Assembly: GCA_918807975.1 (NCBI GenBank)
Contig: OU964923.1
Span: forward strand, 20,007,235 to 20,071,234
Direction: 5' to 3'
Length of the DNA: 64,000 nt
Origin: Aplidium turbinatum
Taxonomy: Eukaryota; Chordata; Ascidiacea; Aplousobranchia; Polyclinidae
Each line of letters starts with the position of its first letter. Position 1 is the first letter of the stretch. This document shows positions 31,650 through 41,529 of this stretch, piece after piece. The notes under the pieces are model-generated. The model was not told the DNA's origin, ran no database searches, and worked only from the letters and a program-made list of their open reading frames with translations. A program made the position numbers and the translations under genes.

Positions 31650-34502
31650 GTTTTAAAAAACTTGATTTAACAATTCAGAAGATTTTATACTGCTTTTGTT
31701 TTACGTTGTCAATTGAAGCCTTCCAACAACGGTTGGAGCATTATCAACATCATGGGTTGCAACGCATCTCAACCAATAGACAAAAATGCCAAAGACGCTT
31801 CAAATAAAATCGACAAACAAATCAAGAAAGATGCTGATGCGGCAAGAAAACAAGTGAAATTATTACTCTTAGGCGCAGGCGAGTCAGGAAAAAGCACCAT
31901 TGCCAAACAAATGAAAATCTTGCATCAGGATGGATTTTCTGAACAAGAGCGAAAGAATTTTAAACCTGTTGTATATGCCAATACCTGTCAATCAATGGTA
32001 GCCATATTGAAAGCGATGGTATCCTTGGAGATCCCATTTAGTGATCCTAGTCGTGAAGATGACGGTAAAAGATTGCGTGCTGCCGCAACGCAAATGGAAG
32101 ACATTGATTTATCCGGAGTTATTGGAGATTCCCTCAAGTTATTGTGGATAGACGAGGGAGTCAAAGAGTGCTATGGAAGAGCCAGAGAATATCAACTCAA
32201 TGATTCTGCAGCTTATTATTTAGATGAGTTGGATGAGCTTTGCAAAGCAGATTATATCCCAACTGAACAAGATGTTCTACGTACGCGGGTAAAAACAACT
32301 GGAATCATTGAAACCACATTCGAATACAAAAATTTGTACTTTACTCTTATCGATGTAGGTGGCCAAAGGTCAGAAAGGAAGAAATGGATCCACTGCTTCC
32401 AAGATGTTACAGCTATCATCTTTTGTGTTGGTCTCTCTGCCTATGATCAAGTCTTGGTTGAAGACGAAGAAACGAATCGGATGTTAGAAAGTTTGAAGCT
32501 CTTTGAATCAATTTGTAACAATCCTTTTTTCTCCAAGACTTCTATGATTCTTTTTCTTAACAAGAAAGATTTATTTGAAGAAAAAATTACAAAATCCCCA
32601 CTCAGCATATGTTTTCCTGACTACGCTGGTGAAAATACATACGAAGAATCAGCCGATTTTGTGAAAGATAAATTCGAACAACAGAATAAGTATGGAAATT
32701 CCAAAGAAATTTATACTCATTTCACCTGTGCAACAGATACCACCAACGTACGGTTTGTATTTGATGCTGTTTCCGATGTTTTGATGAGGAAAGTTTTAGA
32801 CAATGTCTTCGGCTCTGGATCAGATTGATGTACATCCATCGCAAGTCCGAAAAAAACGCTTATTAGCGCCGAACAGTGGACACAATGTGGACGGTGGAAA
32901 AGCGTGTAATATTGAACATTCCAAACGTCGGTTTGCAAACGTGCTTGAGAAAGGAATGTGTCGTTATTTTAGTGCTGCTTGTGTTTTTAATTTCAGTATT
33001 GTTTCTAATCTACATCATGTACAACTAAATAACTTTCTTCCACTTCGGATGGGAATTCTTCACCAGCTCAGTGGTCATGATGATCTCAATTGCTATCTTT
33101 GGGGCACATTCCTCGACTATGACTTGTACTTGTTATTAGGCGTGATATCTGAATGTATATGCATGAAACAACTGTCCGTTTAAACGTTATTTCTTCGAAC
33201 ACGATAAGCCCTATTTAGTGTTAAAACTTCAAATGACAGATTTAAGTTTTGTTTGAGTCAACCATAATTCTGCAGAAAGCTCAATCTTCTGCTATTCCAT
33301 GAAGTAATGAGTACATTACGCACACATGACTTCATTATTGAGTCATAACCCATTTTGCTTATTGAAAATCTTAATACTTTATTCAATTAATTGTGCATTA
33401 TTAAAACTCTACAGTACTTGCGTTGCTATACGCAATAAGCGCGATATCGCTTGAACAACAGTAACATTATATGATTGTTGCTGAAAGAGTTTGTATGTTG
33501 ATGTATGATTTGTGATCTTTAACAGTGCAAAGCTGGTGTATATTTTAAATAGCGGCTTTCATTACCGATCAATGGCTTTGATGGGTGCAAAGTGATTCAT
33601 AAGTATGTTGAAAAAATGATGAAATCAACACTGCCTGCCTATCTTCGACTTCTCTTTACAAGACTGTTCCATATAGTAATTTAAAGTAGACACACATGGA
33701 ATTTTAATTAATCTTATTATCTCACTACGATATTTGTGTCTGCTTGTACCGATCTTTAGATCTGCAGTTTCCAAGTGTTAGGGTGATTCTACCTTTTTTA
33801 TTATTGAAGCAGTCAGAAGACCACACTGTATTACAAAGTGTAGGCCTAAACTGTCAGAAATAGTCACTAATTACACTATATCAGTAAAATTTGCAACAAA
33901 CAAAATTTTACGCTTTACGAAATACAGTAATATATTTTGGTGAAAAATTAATAATTGTTCACCGCTGCTGTAGCTAACTTTCAATTCGTCCTCAAAAGCA
34001 CCTCAAACATTATTTGGGATTTCATTGGAAGCATGCAAAGGCAAAGTACCTTTGATGAGACATATTTTACAAAATTTGTTATTTTTTGTTTTTTAACTTG
34101 ATGTCACAATTTGTTTGGTTTTTCCTTGCTCAAAGGCTGGTTGTTTTGTGTTTTTTTCTCTTTGAATTGTTGCATTCTGTATTTATATTGTATTGTTCAA
34201 TGGATTCTTCAGAAAATTGGAACAAAAATGATGTAATCTTTTTGTTGTTGTTGAACTGCCAGGCATAGAGAAGTTTTATAAGACAACAGACAATAACTGA
34301 CGTAATAATCCCATTTGACCTTTTTGAATTTAGGAAAAAAATGGCCTTAAAAAGACAACTATCCGCTTAGCTTCTCGTTTTGGTCGAGACGTGTTATTAC
34401 TGATATGTTCGGATTCTTCAGTAACAAGCTTCATGCATACTCAAGGCTGTTGAGACGACAATTTGGACCCAGTGCCAATGACTAGCCTGGAATCCAAAAA
34501 AG
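31650..34502 (+). repeat. Segmental duplication, block A
   Basis: This block aligns along its length with 36086-38797. It includes about 65 bp of 5' flank (CTGCTTTTGTTTTACGTTGTC), the G-alpha coding region, the 3' UTR (GTATTGTTTCTAATCTACATCATG) and about 1.3 kb of downstream DNA up to GAGGCTGTTGAGACGAC and GGAATCCAAA. The pre-insertion site of the foldback element in block B is preserved here at 34204-34214 (TTCTTCAGAAA). Confidence 0.9.
31752..32828 (+). CDS. GNAI: Heterotrimeric G-protein alpha subunit, Gi-like, intronless, intact
   Basis: 358 codons; typical Gi-alpha subunits are about 354. I chose the ATG at 31752 because it gives the canonical MGCNAS N-terminus: Gly2 for myristoylation and Cys3 for palmitoylation. 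An earlier in-frame start codon is not ATG. All guanine-nucleotide motifs are intact: GAGESGKST at 41-49, RVKTTG with arginine finger R179 and switch-I T182, DVGGQR at 201-206 with catalytic Q205, NKKD at 270-273, and TCAT at 325-328. The helical domain has [16 protein letters not shown]. The product should bind GDP/GTP, beta-gamma and a receptor at the inner plasma membrane. The C-terminus is unusual. NVFGSGSD replaces the CGLF-type end and lacks the cysteine that pertussis toxin modifies, so receptor choice is probably altered. Vertebrate Gi genes have several introns and this one has none, which suggests a retrocopy founder. Three more G-alpha loci follow on the same strand. Confidence 0.95.
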   Translation: MGCNASQPIDKNAKDASNKIDKQIKKDADAARKQVKLLLLGAGESGKSTIAKQMKILHQDGFSEQERKNFKPVVYANTCQSMVAILKAMVSLEIPFSDPSREDDGKRLRAAATQMEDIDLSGVIGDSLKLLWIDEGVKECYGRAREYQLNDSAAYYLDELDELCKADYIPTEQDVLRTRVKTTGIIETTFEYKNLYFTLIDVGGQRSERKKWIHCFQDVTAIIFCVGLSAYDQVLVEDEETNRMLESLKLFESICNNPFFSKTSMILFLNKKDLFEEKITKSPLSICFPDYAGENTYEESADFVKDKFEQQNKYGNSKEIYTHFTCATDTTNVRFVFDAVSDVLMRKVLDNVFGSGSD

Positions 34503-36085
34503 ACACATTTAAAAAACAACAAAAAAGGCAGAGGCTCTTCGAAAAGGTAGGCCACCATTAAACAGGTCAATCTCCTGCACGATCCCAATGAATGCAATGA
34601 CACCGCCAACCAATCAGAATATCAGCGGCTGCGTCATTAGTGATCTTTCTCGCACTCAGCCACAGCGTTGATTTTTGGTTTAAACTTTGGTAATTACAGT
34701 AGAAAATAGAGTTATGACAGTGGTAGTAATCGAACTTACGTCATCAAAATGATCACTTCCTAACCCTCTAAAGCTACGCCAAGCTTTCAAAGACGACATG
34801 TTTATTTCATTAACTTTCTATCAGAAATGTTTGCGTTTCTTCTCTGTTCTACCTTTTATTTCTGATCGGTTAAAACGTTGTTCCTGTAATTTCTGATTGG
34901 TTCGATCATGGTTCGAGGTTTCATTGGTTTCAGGCTACAGAACGTTTTATGTGTAAGTGCTTACCCTTCGAAAAAGAGATTGTCTTCTACCAAAATTGTC
35001 TATAAATTACAAAAATAAATAAAATAAAGTAATTCAAAAGCAGTATATCGTAATAGTCTTCCAAAGCCACGTATTCGGCATCTTCTTAACCTCTGAAGAG
35101 ATTCTTTGATCCTAAAACCATTCCGTATCCAAAATTCAGTTTAGTTTCATTTTTATTTCTGACCATCACAACAACAAAACAATATAGGCCAAATATAGCA
35201 GAGGTCTAGAAAAGGTAGAAGCGACAAAATGGGGGCGTTATAACGTGCTTGATACCAAAACAAGACAATTAGTTTGAAATATGGGACGGTCCAAACACCT
35301 TTGTCCAACGCTACGTTGCACGCAATAGCATTGGCATGGGATACTTTTGGACTCGAGATCTTTTTAGGAGCCTAATTTTTTCAAAACGCTGCCTGCCAAA
35401 TATTCGACGTTGGACTGTGACTACAGAAAGCAAAAACTTTAGTTTTGTAACAACTATACTGTACTTAGATAAAATATATGTTACCTCCAGTAGCCTAATA
35501 AACTTGTCATATGTAGACCTTTGCAGTTTTAAAATATAACATGAAAGGATTATGAAAGTTTTCAAATCACCATATGTCAAACAATGCTTAAAATTGCTCT
35601 TTGACAAAAAAAAATCCACTCTAGGAGAAACTGTGTTTTTTTATACATTATATGTTACCACACTTCCAGTATTAGGTTTTTCATCTGTCAATACTATACC
35701 ATATTGAATTTGTTGAATATTTCAATTTATATTGAAGCTAATTTAATTAACGGTGCACCATTTTCGAATTTTGACGAGATACCGTAGCCTACTTACTAAG
35801 TACGGTACGCTATTTTTGATACTTTGATGATTTTTTTATAATAGCTAGTTGAGACTGTTGAGTTTGTAATTCTATTGCAACTGGAAAAGTAATTTTGAAA
35901 AGTTGATGTGCCCTAAAAAAATGATTTGTTCAATGTAAATTTTTTTTATAGAGAACACTGGTTATTGAAGACAAAATTTAAAACTTTAAAAAAAATTATG
36001 TTTTAGGAAGTTGTATCAAAAATCGAGCTTTGCAAAATCGTCAGAGTTTTTCAATCAAACTGCGGTAAAACGCTGGAAACAGACT
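32829..36085. other. 3' UTR of the first G-alpha gene and intergenic sequence
   Basis: Up to about 34502 this belongs to duplication block A. From 34503 to 36085 I see no gene. The part at 35135-35240 (TTTTTATTTCTGACCATCACAAC, ATAACGTGC) resembles pieces of the hAT at 24599-26167 and may be an older relic of that family. Confidence 0.45.
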
Positions 36086-36183
36086 TAAAAACATGAATTG
36101 ATTTAGTTCAGAAAATTTCAGACTGCTTTTGTTTTACGTTGTCGGTTGAAGCTTCCAGCAACTGCTGAACCACAAACAACGTC

Positions 36184-37256
36184 ATGGGTTGCAACGCATC
36201 TCAACCAATAGAGAAACATGCTAAACGCATTTCAAATAAAATCGACAAACAAATCAAAAAAAATGCTGATGCGACAAGAAAACAAGCGAAATTATTACTT
36301 TTAGGCGCAAGCGAGTCAGGAAAAAGCACCATTATCAAACAAATGAAAATCCTGTATCAGGATGGATTTTCTGAACAAGAGCGAAAAGACTTCAAGCGTA
36401 TTGTGTATGCCAATCCATGGCAGCCATATTAATAGCGATGAAGCATTTAGAAATTCCATTTAGTGATCCTAGCCGTGAGGATGACGCCAACAAGTTTTTG
36501 GTTGCCTTGAGGCAAATGGGAGACATAGATTTATCCGGAGTTGTTGGAAATTTACTCAAGTTATTGTGGCTAGACGAAGGAGTCAAAGAGTGCTATGGAA
36601 GAGCCAGAGAATATCAACTCAATGATTCTGCAGCTTATTATTTAGATGAGTTGGATGAGCTTTGTAAAGCAGATTATATCCCAACCGAACCAGATGTTCT
36701 ACGTACGCGGGTAAAAACATCTCTAATTATTATTTATGAAACCATATTCGAATACAAAAACTTGTTCTTTACTCTTATCAATGTCCGTGGTCAAAGGCTG
36801 GAAAGGCCGAAATGGATCCACTGCTTTCAAGATGTTACAGCTATCATCTTTTGTGTTGATCTCTCTGCCTATGATCAAGTCTTCGCTTACAATGAAAAAA
36901 CAAATCGGATGTTAGAAAGTTTGACGCTTTTTGAATCGATATGTAACAATCCTTTTCTTTCCAAGACTTCTATGATTCTTTTTCTTAACAAGAAAGATTT
37001 ATTTGAAGAAAAAATTACAAAATCCCCACTCAGCATATGTTTTCCTGACTACGCTGGTGAAAATACATACGAAGAATCAGCTGATTATGTGAAAAATAAA
37101 TTCGAACAACAGAATAAGTATGGGGAATCCAGAGAAATTTGCACTCATTTCATCTGTGCAGCAGACACCGAAAACGTACGGTTTGTATTTGATGCTGTTT
37201 CCGATGTTTTGGTGAAGAAAATCTTTGATAATGTCTTCGGCTCTTGTTCAGTTTGA
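36184..37256 (+). pseudogene. Frameshifted Gi-like G-alpha copy
   Basis: It is clearly the sister of the gene at 31752. The N-terminus [14 protein letters not shown] is intact, but at about 36411-36420 seven bases are missing relative to the sister (AATCCATGGCAG against AATACCTGTCAATCAATGGTAG). This splits the reading frame into 36184-36432 and 36417-37256. The second frame stays open for 279 codons. Key residues have also decayed. The P-loop reads GASESGKST, so the Gly at the Ras Gly12 position is Ser. Switch I reads [12 protein letters not shown] with an insertion. Switch II reads NVRGQRLER, losing the Mg/gamma-phosphate Asp and a conserved Gly. NKKD is intact. The end is VFGSCSV. A truncated protein starting at 36417 would lack the P-loop. 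Most likely a decaying pseudogene. Confidence 0.9.
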
Positions 37257-37569
37257 TTTAGATCAAGTGGAAATTTTCTGTTGTTTAGTGCTTGTGTTTT
37301 TAATTTTAATATTGTTTCTAATCTACATCATGTAACTAATAAACTTTCTTCCACTTCCAATAAAAATTCACCAGCTCAGTGGTCATTGTGATCTCGCTAT
37401 CCATGGGGCAGATCTCTCGAGATTGATTTGTTTTTGATATTAGGTCTGGTATCTAAATGTATACGCATGAAATAACTGTCTGTTCAAACTTTGTTTTTTT
37501 AACATGATATGCCTCACTTAAATTGTAAAACTTCTTTAAAATTATTTTAAAAATTATTGTTTAAAGTTT

Positions 37570-37725
37570 GGAGTCACGTAGCTTACCGTAAAGCTACTTT
37601 TAATTTGAACAATAGTTATTGATTACAATGTAAGTTTGGAGTCACGTAGATTACGTAGATATTGATTCTACGTAGTCACGTAGATTTTACGTAGTCACGT
37701 AGATATTGATTACAATGTAATGTAG
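37570..37725 (+). repeat. Short-period repeat rich in GTCACGTAGA/TTACGTAG
   Basis: GTCACGTAG recurs at least five times within 155 bp, mixed with TTACGTAG and with two copies of ATTGATTACAATGTAA. The block at about 37573-37590 is echoed at 37632-37650 (AGTTTGGAGTCACGTAG). It is absent from block A at the corresponding place, so it arose after the duplication or was lost there. Confidence 0.75.
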
Positions 37726-38184
37726 TCAAAAATAAATGTTAACAGTTTGATACCGCTGTAGCTAACTTACAATTAGTTAGCCCTTAAAAGCATCTCAAAC
37801 ATAGCGATGTTTTGTATCATTTCACCAGTCACGTGTCGACGATGCAAAAGCCTTTAAATATTTTCCAAGTAGCTTGTCACTTGTTCGACCTTGAGTTGCA
37901 TCGGTTAACTGGCTGTTTAGATGCTGAAAATGTCAATAACTTTTTTTAATTGCATTGCTTAGAATCTAATCAAACAACAATGCATCATTTTTGCAATGAA
38001 CGTATTTGACATACAATTAAAGGTATTCAAAGTATTCTTGATGGCAATTATTTTACAAAACTTCTTCAATGTGTGAATTATAGTCTTTTAACTTGTTGTC
38101 ACAATTTTTTTATTTCTTCATAGCTTTTTTTTGAATTGTTGCAGACTGTATTTATAATGCATTGTGCCATAGTTTCTCCAGAAA

Positions 38185-38495
38185 TAGATTGAGTTTCACT
38201 TTTAGCAGCATGATTGTTGCTTACTTCACAATGTAGATTTTAACGACCTGTTTTAGCATGATACTGCGAGTTCGCTGTGGTAATAGAAAATTGCACTAGC
38301 TTTCAGAATACAGTTCCCTAGTCGTGTGCTGTGACAATATTTTATTCGTGTGAAAATATCGAAAATGACGAATGAAATACTGTCATAGCACATGACCAGG
38401 GAACTGTGTTCCCAAACCTAGTGCAATTCGCTATTACCACAGCGAACTCGCAGCATCACGCTAAAACAGGTCGTTAAAATCTACATTGTGAAGTA
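38185..38495. mobile_element. 311-bp foldback element with paralogous empty site
   Basis: Arms of about 125 bp (from ACTTCACAATGTAGATTTTA at about 38223 and ending TAAAATCTACATTGTGAAGT at about 38494) are near-complementary around an AT-rich centre near 38340-38375. The arms differ at several positions. The insertion is flanked by TTCTCCAGAAA (38174-38184) and TTCTTCAGAAA (38496-38506), an 11-bp duplication with one difference. Duplication block A has a single uninterrupted TTCTTCAGAAA at 34204-34214, i.e. the empty site. About 38 extra bases lie outside the left arm. A single-arm relative is at 4317-4470. Confidence 0.92.
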
Positions 38496-38797
38496 TTCTT
38501 CAGAAAATTCTAACAAAAAATTATGTTATCTTGTTGTTGAAATTATGTTATCTTGTTATTGAACTGCCAGGCATAATTAAGTGCTGCCATGGGATTATTT
38601 GCATTTTTTAGATTTAAGAAAAAATTAGACTTAAATACAAAACTATCCGCTTGGCTACACATTTTGGTCCAAATGTATTGTTACTGTTACTGATATATTC
38701 GGATTCTTCTGTAACTTGCTCCATGCATGCTCGAGGCTGTTGAGACGACAGTTTGTGCCCAGTACCAACGACAGGCACAAACACGGAATCCAAAGCA

Positions 38798-39339
38798 AAA
38801 AACAATAAGTTACGTTTTTCTTTGCATTCGTCTTCTTGAACTGTTGTAATCTGCTTAATGGATGATATATGTTCATGTATTTCTTGAACTTTGTACCAGT
38901 ATATTGTTGGAAATCGTGGCAGAACACCAGTTTAAGATTTAGGCTTGCAGCTTTTGATTTTAATATTGTATAGCCTATCCATCTATTAAAAATATAATTT
39001 TTATGCGTGTTGATAATATCGGAGTTTGATTTATTTGTTTGTTTTACGTATTTTTCAAACTTTTTTTTTTGCATGTATGCTCGTAACTAGCTGAATATGC
39101 TATTACTATAGCGAAATCGATTCTCAATATAAATTACACTAAGAGGTTAGATTGTTGTGCAAATGCCAGCATTTGATGAATGCAAAATAGCAGTAGGCTA
39201 CCAAAATACATCAAGTGATTTTTATTAAGAAAAAGATCTACCTATACGCTTAATATTGACTGAAGACCAAGTTTCCCTCTAAAAAAAAATTTACACTGCG
39301 CAAAATATTTTGTTTATACGCATAATGATTTTAAGGCTG
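38798..39339. other. Unassigned intergenic sequence
   Basis: AT-rich, nothing recognised. Confidence 0.4.
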
Positions 39340-39600
39340 GGACTGACAAAGCCTCTAATAGGTGATTGCTGATAGTTAGCATACTTATAGAGGCTTTTGA
39401 CTCAGGACCGGTTACCGAGATTGGCAAAGTGAAATTTTCAATTGTTGAAATGTTGCTGCCGTGAAATTATTCCATCCACTAGTAGCCGCTGAATTGAAGA
39501 GCAGTTTTGAAATGAGTTGCTCTAGCGCACACCCCGAGAGCCGAACTAGCGCCTCGTGATCTTGAGTCAGGCACTTACCACTGAACTAACGGGGCGGACG
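39340..39600 (-). repeat. tRNA-derived SINE (family C)
   Basis: On the minus strand the head reads CCGTTAGTTCAGTGGTAAGT (A box) and CTAGTTCGGCTCTCGGGG (B box region). The body contains CATCCACTAGTAGCCGCTGA and GATTGGCAAAGTGAAATTTTC on the plus strand, shared with 5005-5475 and partly with 44040-44270. The tail end is not sharply defined. Confidence 0.7.
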
Positions 39601-39892
39601 ATGTAATTTTGAGTTTGACTTCTAAGCTAAGTGTGCTATACATCTCTTAAAAATGATATTTTTGAGAATCCAAATTGCCAGAGTACAATCACTGAATTTG
39701 ATATCACCACAAAACTCTGACAGAGTCACGTCAAAAAATGACAATTTTTTCCTGTTACCAGTGTTGCCAGTAATATTTATGAACTACTATTCAAAATATT
39801 AACTTATATTAGTGATTTTAATTGCTGTCAAGAGTAACAGATCGGCCACCAGTCAAACTTAAAACTTGCACGTTGGCATGGTCTGTGTAATA

Positions 39893-40658
39893 GGGGGAAG
39901 GCGGGGCAAGTTGAGCAGATTTTTTTTTAAATCTAATTTTTTTTATTTCACTAACTTTTTCGAAGACTCAAGTATTGCATTTCAAAAACATGCTAATATG
40001 CCAAGTTTTAAGACAAAAACTGCTGGTTGATTTTATTTATTATTTTGCACTGTATTCAAGTTTAAGTAACGATTGCACAACTTGCCCCGGATTATTTTTC
40101 CGGGGCAAGTTGTGCAGCACCATGGGCAAGCTGTGTAGCATCATGGGGTAAGTTGAGCAACACTAGGGGCAAGTTGAGCAACATATTACGGCCAGCAAAA
40201 GTACAAACAATTTAACAAATCAGCTATTTTTACATTCATTCACTATCTCCAGACTTTAAAACTATGTAAAAATGGCTAACAGGCTATACAACATTTGTAA
40301 ATTAACAAAGGCGGTTTACAGGAACAGTTGCACAACTTGTCCCGTAATCAATTACACAACTTGCCCCATTCACACTTTTTTTAAAGAACAAAAAATTTCA
40401 AGAAAACTAACAAATGTACGATAAAATTTTACCTGCGAAAATACAACTACATCATTATGTCTATTGATCCCTACTGCTAAAGTTTGACTAGTTCTACTGT
40501 GCATCCAAAAAATCAATAACCAGCCCAAAAAACTGATAACTGCGATTCACGTGCTTCAAAGGCATTATAGGTAAAATATAATAATGGCAATAAAGATTCA
40601 TTACGCTTTTTATTTCCTTTCAAACGGGGACTTGCACAACTTGCCCCGCCTTCGCTAC
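39893..40658. mobile_element. DNA transposon or MITE with GGCGGGGCAAGTTG termini and internal repeats
   Basis: The left end GGGGGAAGGCGGGGCAAGTTG matches the complement of the right end (CAACTTGCCCCGCCTTCGC). Candidate 7-bp flanks are TGTAATA (39886-39892) and TGTAGTA (40659-40665). The motif GGGGCAAGTTG(T/A)GCA or its complement recurs about seven more times inside (near 40076, 40100, 40128, 40146, 40163, 40328, 40355). No transposase. I do not assign a superfamily. Confidence 0.75.
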
Positions 40659-40854
40659 TGTAGTAAGTCGCCATGGGGATAACTTAGCCTCGGTAAATCA
40701 TACAGCGACCGACTTCACCATCGCCATCAGTGGATTTAATAAATAATTAGGCCAATAGGCCTAATGGTTTTTGAAGTCTCTGACAGTGTTTTTGTTCTTT
40801 CATAGCACCTGAAAGATAACTTAAAATTTCTTGTTTTCAAAGTACTTCTTCTGA

Positions 40855-41495
40855 TCACCGACAAACATGGGTTTAATATAGATTTATCCAAGAAGCTGGA
40901 AATTCAATCAAAGTTTTATGGAAAGATGAAGCCGTGAAAGGCTGTTGTAAGAAAAACTACACACTCACTTTTTATGGAAAATTCTAAATATTTTTTTACA
41001 GGTTGGATTGTATTTGTCACCCAACACCATTCCAAACACATCGGACATTTTAAGAGTGCACAACTTTTTAACAGGGATGGTGTCATACCCTTTCGAGCTT
41101 CAGGAAGTTTTTTTTAGCCTTATCTTCTATGGATCATTCGAATTGAAGGAAGCGATTCTGAACCTCGAATATGGATCCACTACTTTGATCATGTTGATGC
41201 TATTTCATACTGTGTAAACATGTCAAACTACGATAAAACCATGGGATGATAGGGAATATTAAGTGGAAAGAAATTTATTCAAAGCGCTCTCTTTAGAAAT
41301 TCCGTTTTTTTCCAAAATCCCTTTTTTTGCTTTTAAACAAAAGTAACATTTTTGAAAAACAGCTCTTGAAATTTTTTTTAACATATGGTTTCCTGACTAT
41401 CAAGACGGAAATGATATCGAATCTGCATCTTTATTTCTTCAAGACCAGGTCGTTCAGCAGAATGAGAAAAACAGTTCCGGAAAAATAAAAGCATA
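40855..41495 (+). pseudogene. Old G-alpha fossil
   Basis: Fragments of an intronless G-alpha remain in correct order in shifting frames. IDLSKKLE then KVLWKDEAVKGCC (about 40876-40950) match the helical-domain 'IDLSG...[13 protein letters not shown]'. SDILRVHNF (about 41040) matches '[10 protein letters not shown]'. RIWIHYFDHVDAISYCVNMSNYDK (about 41168-41240, in two pieces here) matches the switch-II exit '[24 protein letters not shown]'. NKSNIFEKQ (about 41338) replaces 'NKKDLFEEK'. GFPDYQDGNDIESASLFLQD (about 41390-41450) matches '[20 protein letters not shown]'. Several details (VLW, NMSNYDK, ASLFLQDQVVQQN) are closer to the gene at 46692 than to the one at 31752. It has multiple frameshifts and is not functional. 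A hAT insertion begins 35 bp after its last recognisable codon. Confidence 0.85.
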
Positions 41496-41529
41496 GCCAC
41501 CATAGAACTAGACTACTAGTACTCTAGAG

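Larger units (their letters stand above)
36086..38797 (+). repeat. Segmental duplication, block B
   Basis: Second copy of 31650-34502, carrying the frameshifted G-alpha copy and its flanks. It has been interrupted after duplication by the foldback element at 38185-38495. The retained non-coding flanks show that DNA duplication, not a second round of retroposition, created this copy. Confidence 0.9.

Noticed and set aside
32803-33183. 126-codon plus-strand frame overlapping the end of the first G-alpha gene
   Set aside because: It overlaps the G-alpha stop in another frame and extends into the 3' UTR. The homologous UTR in block B does not keep it open.
35135-35640. Possible additional hAT copy
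   Set aside because: Short similarity to 24670-24770 exists, but no pair of termini or 8-bp duplication could be found.
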